From: Thermoactinomyces intermedius
GTDB lineage: Bacteria; Bacillota; Bacilli; Thermoactinomycetales; Thermoactinomycetaceae
Reading direction: 5' to 3' (one strand)
DNA: 64,000 nt
Assembly: GCF_016055025.1 (NCBI RefSeq)
Contig: NZ_JAECVW010000003.1
The position numbers were made by a program, and so were the translations under genes. Shown here one piece after another: positions 51,830 to 60,469 of the stretch (positions are counted from its first letter, which is position 1; each line of letters opens with the position of its first letter). Under the pieces are notes generated by a model, which was not told the origin of the DNA, did no database searches, and saw nothing but the letters and a program-made list of their open reading frames with translations.

Positions 51830-53305
51830 ATGAAACAACTCATTAAACGGCTTTTTTCAGATTCAGCCGCTTTTGCAATTGCAACGATGGGGAATAAGGT
51901 GGTTGCGGCCATGCTTGGCCCCATCTATGTTGCTTTTTTGACCGGAGAAGGGGAAATTGCAGAGTGGGGACTCACCAACACGCTGACCCTGATTTTGACT
52001 TATCTCAGCATTTTGGGAACGGATGCGGCGATGGCGTTCTATTTTTATGATGCCAAGGATGTCACGGAACGTCGCACTTATTTTACCAATGCCGTGATTT
52101 TCAGTGCCGGGGTTTGCTTGATTTTTACCGTTTTTGCATTTTTGTTCGGGGCCCCTTTGTCCGAATGGGTCTATGAAAGCACGCGGGATTATTCCAACCT
52201 GTTGCCGGTTGCTTTTATGGCCACGTTTGGGGCGATCATTATTCAGCATATTTTGGGATATGCCAGATACAGCCGCCGGGTATGGCTGTTTAATATTTTC
52301 AGCATGGCTTATGTGATTGGTTCCAATTTGTTGAGCATCTTTTTTGTCGCTGTCTATGACATGCGGGTTATGGGAATTTTTTATGGACAATTAATCGGTC
52401 AATTGACAGTGGCATTGATTCTGATTATCCTATTTCGCAAGGAATTTGTTTTGCGGATTTCGCGTAAACATTTGATGGATTTGATTCGTTACGGTGCTCC
52501 GTTATTGCCGACACTGCTGGCTTTTTGGGTGATGACATCCGTATCCCGGCCCATTTTGTATCACATGGATTCCCGACTGAGTGCGGATATTTACGAAACC
52601 TGCATCCGGATTGCAAGCATCATTGTGTTGATCACCTCACCGTTTCAACTCGCATGGCGCCCTTTTTCCATGTCCATCAAAGAGCGGGAAGATGCCCCGC
52701 AATTGTTCGGGCTGGTCGGACGCGCATTGTTGGTGGTTGGAACGCTGGCTGTCATGATTTTGGCCTTCTTCATGAAACCACTGTATCATTTGTATATTAT
52801 CGGTCGGGATGATCAGTCGCTTTCATCCGGTTATATCTATGTCTGGGCTTTATCGTTGGGAACTTTGTTCAATGTGTTGCATAATGTTTTTGGTGTCGGT
52901 TTGTTGATCAAGAAAAAAACCCAGGTCATTTCCTACGGATTTATGATTGCCGCAGCCATTTACCTGATCGGCAATTTGATCCTGGTGCCGGTTTTCAGTA
53001 TCTGGGGCACTGTCATCATGACTGTGGTTGCTTATCTTTTTGTCATTGTTTGGGTTTATTGGAAAAATCAAAAAGAATATCCGATCGATTTCCGGTTTCG
53101 ATCCATTCTCATTTATTTGGCCGTCTTTTTCATCTCAATGACCGGGGTTACCTGGGTGCAATTAAGTGAGATGGAATATGCTTGGATCTGTTATGTGCTG
53201 GCGTTTGTTGTGACCTTCGGATCGGTCTTTGCGACAGGGCTCTTTTCCATTTCTTCACTGAATCGGATCGGTCACTTGTTACCCAAACTAGGAGGAAAAG
53301 GGTGA
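51830..53305 (+). CDS. Wzx-type lipid-linked oligosaccharide flippase
   Basis: 491 residues and about 14 hydrophobic helices with few charged residues inside, the MOP-superfamily layout. It would flip undecaprenyl-PP-linked repeat units to the outer face. It begins with the usual N-terminal K-Q-L-I-K-R-L-F-S-D-S-A. GAAGGTGTTG precedes the ATG. Confidence 0.88.
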   Translation: MKQLIKRLFSDSAAFAIATMGNKVVAAMLGPIYVAFLTGEGEIAEWGLTNTLTLILTYLSILGTDAAMAFYFYDAKDVTERRTYFTNAVIFSAGVCLIFTVFAFLFGAPLSEWVYESTRDYSNLLPVAFMATFGAIIIQHILGYARYSRRVWLFNIFSMAYVIGSNLLSIFFVAVYDMRVMGIFYGQLIGQLTVALILIILFRKEFVLRISRKHLMDLIRYGAPLLPTLLAFWVMTSVSRPILYHMDSRLSADIYETCIRIASIIVLITSPFQLAWRPFSMSIKEREDAPQLFGLVGRALLVVGTLAVMILAFFMKPLYHLYIIGRDDQSLSSGYIYVWALSLGTLFNVLHNVFGVGLLIKKKTQVISYGFMIAAAIYLIGNLILVPVFSIWGTVIMTVVAYLFVIVWVYWKNQKEYPIDFRFRSILIYLAVFFISMTGVTWVQLSEMEYAWICYVLAFVVTFGSVFATGLFSISSLNRIGHLLPKLGGKG

Positions 53306-53311
53306 GAGTTG

Positions 53312-54730
53312 GTGAGTGAACTGTTGTTTTCAAAGCAGAAGCGTTTGGATAGATTATTCTATTTGATGATCGTTTTTGCACTGATCGGCCCTACCTTGGG
53401 GGTTCCGATCACCAGCGGATTTAATCTGACGTTTTTCCGTATCGCGTTTCTGCTGTTGGCGGCGGGAATCGCGCTGAGATTTGCGGCGGAAAAGAAATTG
53501 GAAACTTCCTACATGTATCCGGTTCGGTGGTATGGAGCCTTCTTTTTGTTTTGGTTTGCTTACGGAGTGATTGCTTTATCCTGGTCGGCCAGTCTGTCTG
53601 CCGGGGTGCGGTATCTCTTTTTATTGGGAATGATGTTGCCTCTTGCGTATTCGTTCCCGTTTTTCCTGAAAACGACCGATCATTTTTGGAAAGCCCTGCG
53701 GATTTTGTTTTGGGTTTATGCAGCCATTATTTTGTTTGCGGTCTTTGAATCCATTACTTTGATTCATTTGCCGCAGTCGCGTGCGTTTGGACGGATATCG
53801 GCTTCAGTGACGTCGGTATTTACCAATCAAAATGATTTGGCAACCTGCATCACGCTCGGCCTTCCTTTCCTGGCCAGTTCCTTGTATATACTGGATCTGA
53901 AACGAAAACACAAATGGTTTATCTATATTATCGGTGTTTTGTCCATCTATACCCTGATTGCGACCGGTTCGCGCAGCAACACTTTCTTTGCCCTGCCGCT
54001 TGCCGCTTTGCCGCTGGTGGTGCTGTTGCCGATGGTGATGGACCGGAGCAAAATCACGATGAAAAATGTAGGTAAAGGCATAATTGCCGTTTTGGTGGCT
54101 TTCATACTGGCCAATGGTTTGAGCATGGTTTTCTTGAGTGCTGAAGCCAGGGAACAAGCCAAAACAAAACTGTCCAGCACTTTTGGCTTCTTGATGGATG
54201 TTCAAAACAGCCCGTGGACGGTGGATGAAGGGGGAGAAGACCCCATCGATGCGGAAACCGGACGGAGTGCCACGGTCCGAAAGTTTTTGATCATCAACGG
54301 ACTCCGCTTCCTCCATCAAAGCCATTACATGGGAGTCGGTCCCGGAAACGTTGAAGTTTACATGGACGGCGCCCCCAAAGTGGATAAAGTCAATATGCAC
54401 AATTGGTGGGGCGAAGTGTTGGTCAACTTTGGCGTGATTATCTTTATCCTGTATATGTCCCTTTACTTCCTCATGTTGTGGCGCTTGTGGAAACTGGCCA
54501 GCTTGAAGCATTCGCCGCAATTGAACCCGGTTTTGCGTTGGGGTGCTTACTCCACCATGGCCGCATTGACCGGTTATTTCTTCGGGGGCATGGCACCTAG
54601 CACGGCCATTCACTATACGCCGATGTGGATTTGTTACGGAATCGGCCTGGCCATCATTGCCATCGGGGAAACTTTGAAAAAGAAACACTCCGGATCGGAG
54701 CTGGAAAAAGGGTCTTTAAAGGGAGTGTGA
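53312..54730 (+). CDS. O-antigen polymerase/ligase family membrane protein (Wzy-like)
   Basis: 472 residues, 10-12 hydrophobic segments and one large extracellular loop (about residues 265-360) containing G-V-G-P-G-N-V-E, typical of the Wzy/WaaL family. Next to a Wzx-type flippase it is most likely the polymerase. GTG start after GGGTGAGAG; a TTG one codon upstream is also possible. Confidence 0.85.
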   Translation: MSELLFSKQKRLDRLFYLMIVFALIGPTLGVPITSGFNLTFFRIAFLLLAAGIALRFAAEKKLETSYMYPVRWYGAFFLFWFAYGVIALSWSASLSAGVRYLFLLGMMLPLAYSFPFFLKTTDHFWKALRILFWVYAAIILFAVFESITLIHLPQSRAFGRISASVTSVFTNQNDLATCITLGLPFLASSLYILDLKRKHKWFIYIIGVLSIYTLIATGSRSNTFFALPLAALPLVVLLPMVMDRSKITMKNVGKGIIAVLVAFILANGLSMVFLSAEAREQAKTKLSSTFGFLMDVQNSPWTVDEGGEDPIDAETGRSATVRKFLIINGLRFLHQSHYMGVGPGNVEVYMDGAPKVDKVNMHNWWGEVLVNFGVIIFILYMSLYFLMLWRLWKLASLKHSPQLNPVLRWGAYSTMAALTGYFFGGMAPSTAIHYTPMWICYGIGLAIIAIGETLKKKHSGSELEKGSLKGV

Positions 54731-54749
54731 GGAGAAAGGAGTTGCTTGA

Positions 54750-55856
54750 GTGTCCGCTAAAGTAATGATCTTCAGTTCGGTTCATCCTTATGATGATTCG
54801 CGGATTTTCCACAAACAAGCAAAATCACTGGCGAAAAACGGATACCGGGTGGAACTCCACGCCATCGCCGATTTTAAAGAAAAAGTGATTGATGGCGTAA
54901 AAATCCGGGGGGTCAAGCGCGTCAACAAAAAGTGGAAGCGGCTTTGGACCGGGTATGAGCTTTACCGGCGCGCTTTAAAATGCGGAGCGGATTTGTATCA
55001 TTTTCATGATCCGGAGTTATTGCCGTGGGGAGTGTTGTTGGCTTGGCGGACCGGATGTCCGGTGATATATGATTCGCACGAGGATTTGCCCAAACAGATC
55101 CAGACCAAACCGTGGATACCCGAAAAACTCCGTGCCCCGCTGGCAAAAATCGTCCATAGAGTGGAAAAGGGATTGGCCCGCCGGTTGTCCGCGGTCATTA
55201 CAGCGACGGAATCGATTCAAAGACAGTTCCATCAAGCCAAAAGAGTCGAAGTGATTAAAAACTATCCGTTGTCGATGCCGGAGATCGAAAAAGAAGAGGA
55301 TGGCGTCAACCGGATTTTGTATGTCGGGGGCGTGTCGTATCTGCGCGGTTACCGGGAAATGATTCAGATGATGGATTATTTGCCGGAATCCTTGCAAGCG
55401 GAACTTCACATCATCGGTCCCCTCCAGCATATCAAACCGGAAGACCGGGACAAGTTCGCACTGGAACAGAAGAGGGTTTATTTGCACGGCCGGATTCCGT
55501 TTGATGATGTGCAGAAGTGGTTGGGAAAAGGGAAAGTGGGATTGGTTTGCCTGCATCCGGTCGAGAATTACCGGGAATCCCTTCCCATCAAGATGTTTGA
55601 ATACATGGCCGCCGGATTGCCCATGGTGGCGACGGATTTTCCGATGTGGAGGGAAATTGTGGAATCCAGCCATTCCGGGTTGGTGGCCGATGCATTGGAT
55701 CCCAAGGATATTGCGCAAAAAGTGGAACGGATCTTAAGCGATGACAAACTGCGCGGCCAAATGAGCACCGATGCGAGAAAAGCCCATGAAACCCGTTATA
55801 ATTGGAAGGTTGAGGAAAAGAAAGTTCTATCTTTATATCAGGAACTGCTTCAATGA
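54750..55856 (+). CDS. Glycosyltransferase family 4 protein
   Basis: 368 residues, GT-B fold. N-terminal V-H-P-Y-D-D-S-R-I-F-H-K-Q-A, Y-H-F-H-D-P-E-L-L in the middle and a shortened donor site motif E-N-Y-R-E-S-L-P-I-K-M-F-E-Y. GTG start after AAAGGAG. It ends the seven-gene run at a bidirectional terminator. Confidence 0.88.
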   Translation: MSAKVMIFSSVHPYDDSRIFHKQAKSLAKNGYRVELHAIADFKEKVIDGVKIRGVKRVNKKWKRLWTGYELYRRALKCGADLYHFHDPELLPWGVLLAWRTGCPVIYDSHEDLPKQIQTKPWIPEKLRAPLAKIVHRVEKGLARRLSAVITATESIQRQFHQAKRVEVIKNYPLSMPEIEKEEDGVNRILYVGGVSYLRGYREMIQMMDYLPESLQAELHIIGPLQHIKPEDRDKFALEQKRVYLHGRIPFDDVQKWLGKGKVGLVCLHPVENYRESLPIKMFEYMAAGLPMVATDFPMWREIVESSHSGLVADALDPKDIAQKVERILSDDKLRGQMSTDARKAHETRYNWKVEEKKVLSLYQELLQ

Positions 55857-55912
55857 AAAGGATCCTGTGTCCATGATCAGGGGGATTCCCCTGTCCATGG
55901 CAGGATCCTTTT
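55856..55912. terminator. Bidirectional terminator between GT4 and LCP genes
   Basis: AAAAGGATCCTG and CAGGATCCTTTT are complementary over 12 bp, with inner pairs CCATG/CATGG and AGGGG/CCCCT. It overlaps both stop regions. Confidence 0.85.
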
Positions 55913-56828
55913 AATAAAGGGTGTCCGGAGGCCGGGTATAGTTCAGTTGTTCCGCCAGGACTTTCCGGACGCGTTTGATTTCTTCGGGTGACACCCGGAA
56001 ATAATAAATACCGTCAATCGTTGCATCTTCCCCTTTGAACCGGACCGTTTTGATATGGTCCCGGGAAAGATTGGCATAGCGGTTTTGCAATTGCAAAAGT
56101 TGAAAGGGGGAAATATCGGTTTTGACATTGGAGCCGAGTTTTTCCATGATCGTGTCCAGTTTGGTGATGGTGGTCCAATCCGTTCCCTTGCGGACGATGG
56201 CCCGGATCACTTCTTGTTGCCGCTGAATCCGTCCGAAATCCCCCAGCGGATCCTCTTTTCTCATCCGTGCAAAGGCAAGGGTTTCTTCTCCATTTAAATG
56301 CATGGGTCCCTTTTTGAAAGTGTGTCCTCCATAAGAAAAGGTGAAAGGCACTTCCACATCAATTCCACCCAGCTCATCCACGATTTCTTTCAAGCCTTGC
56401 ATGTTGATTTGAACGTAACCATCGATGGGCAGATCCAAAAATTGCTCCACGGTTTTGCGGGTCAAATCCACCCCGCCGTAGGCATAGCTGTGGTTGATCT
56501 TGTCGCGGAAGTTTTTACCGGGGATTTCAACCCGGGTGTCGCGTGGAATATTGGTTAAGACGATGTCTTTTTCTTGCGGATTTAAGGCCGCAATCATAAT
56601 GGTATCGGCACGTCCCTGATCTCCGTTTCGTTCATCCACGCCAAGCATCAAAATGGCGACAGGATCCTCATGCCATTTGACCGCTTCTTGACGTTTGTCC
56701 GATTTCTCCTGTTCAGGAGGGACATAGGACCGGTGAGCGGCGGACCAGATCAGGTACACATAATATCCAAATCCGAGCAGAACGGTTATAAACAAAAGCA
56801 GAAAAAAACGCAGGATCCATTTTTTCAT
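55911..56828 (-). CDS. LCP-family (LytR-CpsA-Psr) cell-wall glycopolymer ligase
   Basis: 305 residues. One N-terminal membrane helix (about 6-28) and the extracellular LCP domain with L-M-L-G-V-D-E-R, R-A-D-T-I-M and N-I-P-R-D-T-R-V, the arginines that hold the pyrophosphate. It attaches undecaprenyl-linked glycopolymers to peptidoglycan. Its place inside the glycan locus suggests that glycan is wall-anchored. Confidence 0.92.
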   Translation of the reverse strand: MKKWILRFFLLLFITVLLGFGYYVYLIWSAAHRSYVPPEQEKSDKRQEAVKWHEDPVAILMLGVDERNGDQGRADTIMIAALNPQEKDIVLTNIPRDTRVEIPGKNFRDKINHSYAYGGVDLTRKTVEQFLDLPIDGYVQINMQGLKEIVDELGGIDVEVPFTFSYGGHTFKKGPMHLNGEETLAFARMRKEDPLGDFGRIQRQQEVIRAIVRKGTDWTTITKLDTIMEKLGSNVKTDISPFQLLQLQNRYANLSRDHIKTVRFKGEDATIDGIYYFRVSPEEIKRVRKVLAEQLNYTRPPDTLY

Positions 56829-56977
56829 TACGGAAAATCCCTCACAGGTGTTAGGTTTTATGTACTATATTATTCTTCTTTTCCATGGGAAAATACCTTC
56901 CAAAATCTTGGATGGGGAAGTGGCGGGCCAAGGGCCCGTTTTCAAAAAATATGGACAAAAAGTTTAAAACTTGTCTT

Positions 56978-57006
56978 TTGCTTCTGACCGGCGGAATTGA
57001 TAAGAT
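56978..57006 (+). promoter_or_regulatory. Promoter for the epimerase gene
   Basis: TTGCTT, 17 bases, then TAAGAT preceded by TG-A (extended -10). It lies about 70 bases before the start. Confidence 0.5.
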
Positions 57007-57073
57007 AGACGGGAATACGTTGAAAATGGCCGACTCAATTGACAAAGTCCACTCGAGAGAGGAGTCTGTAACA

Positions 57074-58012
57074 ATGAAGGTAATCGTGACAGGCGGAGCC
57101 GGTTTTATTGGTTCCCACATTGTCGATTTGTTGATTGAAAGAGGAGACCAGGTGGTGATCATTGATAATCTTTCTTCGGGCAAGAAAGAGCACATCCATC
57201 CGGAAGCGAAATGGATTGAAGTGGATTTGACGAATCCGGAATTAAGGGATGTGTTCATGCGGGAAAAACCGGAAGCCGTCATCCATCAAGCGGCGCAAAT
57301 CCGTGTGGATGTTTCCGTTGAAGATCCGGTATTTGATGCCAACACCAATATTATCGGAACGATCAACCTTTTGGAGGCCTGCCGCAAAAGCGGGGTGAAG
57401 AAAGTGGTTTACGCTTCATCCGCCGCCGTCTACGGAGATCCGAAATACCTGCCGGTGGATGAAGAACATCCGGTGTCGCCGCTTTCCGGATACGGAATTT
57501 CCAAACATACCGTGGAACATTATTTGGAAGTGTACGCCCATTTGTACGGGTTGAAATACACCATTTTGCGCTACGCCAATGTATACGGGCTCAGGCAGGA
57601 TCCCCGCGGTGAAGGCGGAGTCATTTCCATCTTGGTGGATAAGTACTTGAAGAAAGAACCTTTCACCATTTTTGGCGATGGCAAACAAACGCGGGATTAC
57701 ATTTATGTGGAAGATGTGGCCAAAGCCAACGTCGCGGCACTTTCAAAAGGAGACGGGGAGATCCTGAATGTCGGAACCGGGGTGCAAACTTCGTTGAACC
57801 AACTGCTTACTTTGTTTGATGAAATCGCTTCGTTTGAAAACCAAAAGGTTCACGGCCCGGACCGTCCGGGGGACATCAAACACAGTTATTTCAACAATGA
57901 CAAAGTTTGCCGCATATTGGACTGGAAACCGAAATACACTCTTATGGAAGGTTTACGCAAAACCTACGAATATTACCAAAACGAATATCGCAAAATGGAC
58001 AAAGAAATGTAG
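57074..58012 (+). CDS. NAD-dependent UDP-sugar 4-epimerase (GalE/WbpP-like)
   Basis: 312 residues, extended short-chain dehydrogenase. G-G-A-G-F-I-G (residues 7-13) binds NAD; Tyr140 and Lys144 of Y-G-I-S-K form the catalytic pair. Probably supplies UDP-Gal or UDP-GalNAc to the glycan. The ATG follows GAGAGGAG; a long in-frame extension upstream runs through the promoter and is rejected. Confidence 0.9.
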   Translation: MKVIVTGGAGFIGSHIVDLLIERGDQVVIIDNLSSGKKEHIHPEAKWIEVDLTNPELRDVFMREKPEAVIHQAAQIRVDVSVEDPVFDANTNIIGTINLLEACRKSGVKKVVYASSAAVYGDPKYLPVDEEHPVSPLSGYGISKHTVEHYLEVYAHLYGLKYTILRYANVYGLRQDPRGEGGVISILVDKYLKKEPFTIFGDGKQTRDYIYVEDVAKANVAALSKGDGEILNVGTGVQTSLNQLLTLFDEIASFENQKVHGPDRPGDIKHSYFNNDKVCRILDWKPKYTLMEGLRKTYEYYQNEYRKMDKEM

Positions 58013-58071
58013 AAAATAAGCATATGCTGTGATCGGTCAAGGATTTGACACGGTTTTCAAAAAAGAACCTA

Positions 58072-58100
58072 TTGTCATTCCGCGGGTTCTGCAGTATACT
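58072..58100 (+). promoter_or_regulatory. Promoter of the phosphoglycosyl transferase gene
   Basis: TTGTCA, exactly 17 bases, then TATACT; five of six matches in each hexamer. The predicted start of transcription is near 58107. Confidence 0.65.
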
Positions 58101-58103
58101 GAT

Positions 58104-58134
58104 TTACAGTAATCGGTTTGAAACATTACTGTAA
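58104..58134. repeat. Perfect 10-bp inverted repeat at the predicted transcription start
   Basis: TTACAGTAAT, 11 bases, ATTACTGTAA. It lies directly behind the -10 box, the classical place for a repressor operator, and overlaps the WalR-type box that follows. Confidence 0.6.
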
Positions 58135-58146
58135 TGTTACTGTTAT
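58130..58146 (+). promoter_or_regulatory. WalR (YycF) box upstream of the phosphoglycosyl transferase gene
   Basis: TGTAAT-GTTAC-TGTTAT fits TGTWAH-N5-TGTWAH throughout and shares the spacer of the site at 47469. Being downstream of the predicted promoter, it would be expected to repress. Confidence 0.45.
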
Positions 58147-58211
58147 TTTTGTAAACTTAGCGAGAAACGGAAGGGATTCTGATTATTATACACAGCAGGG
58201 GTGGATAGCTG

Positions 58212-58844
58212 ATGCGTTCCAAGTTAGCCTACGAGAGCAGCAACACGGGTGCATTTTCCGGACAAACCATTTATCCCATTTTCAAGCGGGCTTTTGAGAT
58301 TGTTTTTTCGATTGCATTGCTGCTGTTTACATTGCCTGTGCTTGTACTGACCATGATCGCGATTAAACTGGAGTCCCCGGGTCCTGTTTTTTATAAACAA
58401 GAACGTGTGGGGTTGAACGGGAAACGGTTTGAGATCATCAAACTCAGATCCATGCGTACTGATGCTGAAAAAAATGGTCCGCAATGGGCGGCAAAAAATG
58501 ACCCGCGTGTCACTCGAGTAGGTAAATTTATCCGTAAGACGCGGATTGATGAGCTTCCACAGTTGATCAATATCCTACGTGGTGACATGAGTCTGATCGG
58601 TCCCCGCCCGGAGCGACCTGTTTTTACCGAGAAATTTGACAAGGAGATTCCTGGTTTTAAAAAGCGCTTGTTGGTGAAACCAGGTTTGACCGGGTGGGCT
58701 CAGGTAAACGGAGGATATGAGATGACACCTGCTGAAAAGTTTGAGTTGGATATGTTCTACATTCAAAACCAATCCTTTAAAATGGATATGCAGATTTTGT
58801 TTCGGACGGTTTGGGTGGTTGTTTCCGGAAATGGAGCCCGCTAA
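58212..58844 (+). CDS. Monotopic phosphoglycosyl transferase (priming sugar-1-P transferase)
   Basis: 210 residues. A re-entrant membrane helix ends at S-P-G-P-V-F-Y-K-Q-E-R-V-G, followed by the D-E catalytic dyad in K-T-R-I-D-E-L-P-Q-L and G-P-R-P-E-R. It loads the first sugar phosphate onto undecaprenyl phosphate. The gene has its own promoter and a terminator immediately downstream. Confidence 0.93.
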   Translation: MRSKLAYESSNTGAFSGQTIYPIFKRAFEIVFSIALLLFTLPVLVLTMIAIKLESPGPVFYKQERVGLNGKRFEIIKLRSMRTDAEKNGPQWAAKNDPRVTRVGKFIRKTRIDELPQLINILRGDMSLIGPRPERPVFTEKFDKEIPGFKKRLLVKPGLTGWAQVNGGYEMTPAEKFELDMFYIQNQSFKMDMQILFRTVWVVVSGNGAR

Positions 58845-58847
58845 AGA

Positions 58848-58876
58848 GATGCTGCCAAAAAGGTGGCATCTTTTTT
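58848..58876 (+). terminator. Terminator after the phosphoglycosyl transferase gene
   Basis: GATGCTGCC and GGTGGCATC pair over 9 bp with two G-T pairs, a 5-base loop and T6. Confidence 0.75.
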
Positions 58877-58916
58877 ATTTATCGGAAGGGTGATGAATTT
58901 CTTTTGGTGCGCTCAT

Positions 58917-59027
58917 TCAGAAAATGATTTTTAAAAACAGGTACATGAGAAGCCACAGTGGCACACTCAAACAAGAAGCGTTCATGACTCCGATCCAGAA
59001 GGACTTGCCGACAACCGTGTGCTCCAT
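58917..59027 (-). CDS. Small single-helix membrane protein, unrecognised (36 aa)
   Basis: I do not recognise this protein. It starts M-E-H-T-V-V-G-K-S-F and has one hydrophobic helix with G-V-M-N-A, S-V-P-L-W and L-M-Y-L, ending K-I-I-F. On the minus strand TTGGAGGTG lies six bases before the ATG, a near-perfect ribosome-binding site. About 10 of 26 aligned positions are identical to the 41-residue product at 45977-46102, with most others conservative. It carries a cysteine in the helix. A near-WalR site lies 86 bases upstream. Confidence 0.7.
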   Translation of the reverse strand: MEHTVVGKSFWIGVMNASCLSVPLWLLMYLFLKIIF

Positions 59028-59112
59028 ATGCGCACCTCCAAGGGATGAATGTATTTTTATTATACGCCATCTTCCTTTTGGATAGATCGAAGTAGCGGCT
59101 TTGTTAATGAAA

Positions 59113-59129
59113 TGTAATCTGGGAGTAAC
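59113..59129. promoter_or_regulatory. Near-consensus WalR box between the 36-aa gene and the S-box leader
   Basis: TGTAAT-CTGGG-AGTAAC matches 11 of 12 defined positions of TGTWAH-N5-TGTWAH. It is upstream of the minus-strand small gene and about 95 bases before the met promoter. Confidence 0.3.
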
Positions 59130-59223
59130 AGTTGATAAGATGCTGAAAACAGGTATATTTTTCCATAAATTAAATGGAGTTATACATTTTCTTAAAAAAA
59201 TTGCACGAATTGGAACGCTAATT

Positions 59224-59251
59224 GTTGACTGAAATGATTTTATGTGATAAT
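59224..59251 (+). promoter_or_regulatory. Promoter of the metNPQ operon
   Basis: TTGACT, 16 bases, GATAAT; five of six matches each. The transcript would start about 40 bases before the S-box. The stretch from the 36-aa gene to metN contains this promoter, the riboswitch and its terminator, and no further gene. Confidence 0.65.
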
Positions 59252-59295
59252 TTTAGAAAAGATCTTGAACAAAATTGCATATGGGAATGAAACAT

Positions 59296-59421
59296 TCTCT
59301 TATCCAGAGAGAGGGAGGGAACAGGCCTGATGATCTCTCGGCAACCCCCTGTCGGGCGTGATGAACCCATGGGAAGGTGCCAATTCCTGCAGAGCTGTAC
59401 ACTGCTCTGACAGATGAGAGA
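59296..59421 (+). ncRNA. SAM (S-box) riboswitch
   Basis: Diagnostic blocks of the SAM-I aptamer are present in order: CTCTTATCCAGAG with GGAGGGA, then CCTGATGATCTCTCGGCAACC, GGTGCCAATTCC and ACAGATGAGAG. The final block closes P1 with the first. SAM binding is expected to favour the downstream terminator and shut off methionine uptake. Confidence 0.95.
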
Positions 59422-59440
59422 AGGAGATTGAGCAAGTGAT

Positions 59441-59475
59441 CCTTTCTGCATCTGAATGAGCAGGAAGGTTTTTTT
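59441..59475 (+). terminator. Riboswitch expression-platform terminator
   Basis: CCTTTCTGC and GCAGGAAGG form a 9-bp stem (one G-T) with a 10-base loop, followed by T7. It lies between the S-box aptamer and metN. Confidence 0.9.
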
Positions 59476-59515
59476 ATGCTTAAAAAATGTTTGCAGATCG
59501 AAGGCGGTGAAGGAA

Positions 59516-60469
59516 ATGATTCAGTTGAAAAATGTTGTCAAAACATTTCCGGCTGCAGGTAAAAACAAAGAAATTACGGCTTTGAAAGAAATTTCCTTGG
59601 AAATTGAAAAAGGGGATATATTTGGAATTGTCGGTTACAGCGGGGCCGGGAAAAGCACGTTGCTCCGGTTGTTAAACGGTTTGGAGACACCGACGAGCGG
59701 AACGGTGCTGGTGGATGGAAAAGAAATTTCGCGGCTCAGTGAACGGGAATTGCGCTTTGCCCGACAAAAAATTGGTATGATTTTTCAACACTTCCATCTG
59801 TTGTGGTCGAGGACGGTTGCGGAAAATGTGGCTTTTCCGCTGGAGATTGCCGGGGTTCCCAAAAAACAGATCAAGGAGAAAGTAAGACGCTTGTTGGAAC
59901 TGGTCGGGTTATCGGAGCGCGCCGATGCTTATCCGGCACAGCTCAGCGGCGGACAGAAACAACGGGTCGGCATTGCCCGGGCTCTGGCCAATGATCCGGA
60001 CGTGCTCTTGTGCGATGAGGCCACCTCAGCGTTGGATCCGGAGACCACGGCTTCGATTTTGAGGCTGTTAAAAGAGATCCATCAAAAATTGGGGCTGACC
60101 CTTGTCTTGATTACGCACGAGATGAGCGTGGTACGTGCTATCTGCAACAAAATGGCGGTCATGGAAAACGGACGGATCATTGAAACAGGAACTGTTGCCG
60201 AAATCTTTCAAAATCCGAAACATCCTTTGACGAAAAAATTTGTTCAGGATGCAGAACCCGGTCAGGATGGCGTTTGGGTGCCGTGGTCCGGACTTTCCAA
60301 ACTGGATGAACTGGCCCGCCAATATAACGTCCATTTTCAATTGGTTGGCGGGGAAGTGAAAGGAAGCAGCGATAAAGATGCAGTCCAAGTACAAATCGGC
60401 GGAAATGATGAAGCAGTGGAAAAAGTGCGGAAGGTGTTGGGAGGGGAACTTGAATGTGGGAGTCGGTAG
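59516..60469 (+). CDS. metN: Methionine ABC transporter ATP-binding protein MetN
   Basis: 317 residues. Walker A G-Y-S-G-A-G-K-S-T, signature L-S-G-G-Q-K-Q-R and Walker B V-L-L-C-D-E-A. The C-terminal NIL (methionine-sensing) domain is short, about 50-60 residues. ATG chosen after GGTGAAGGAA. The end overlaps metP by 16 bases. Confidence 0.94.
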   Translation: MIQLKNVVKTFPAAGKNKEITALKEISLEIEKGDIFGIVGYSGAGKSTLLRLLNGLETPTSGTVLVDGKEISRLSERELRFARQKIGMIFQHFHLLWSRTVAENVAFPLEIAGVPKKQIKEKVRRLLELVGLSERADAYPAQLSGGQKQRVGIARALANDPDVLLCDEATSALDPETTASILRLLKEIHQKLGLTLVLITHEMSVVRAICNKMAVMENGRIIETGTVAEIFQNPKHPLTKKFVQDAEPGQDGVWVPWSGLSKLDELARQYNVHFQLVGGEVKGSSDKDAVQVQIGGNDEAVEKVRKVLGGELECGSR

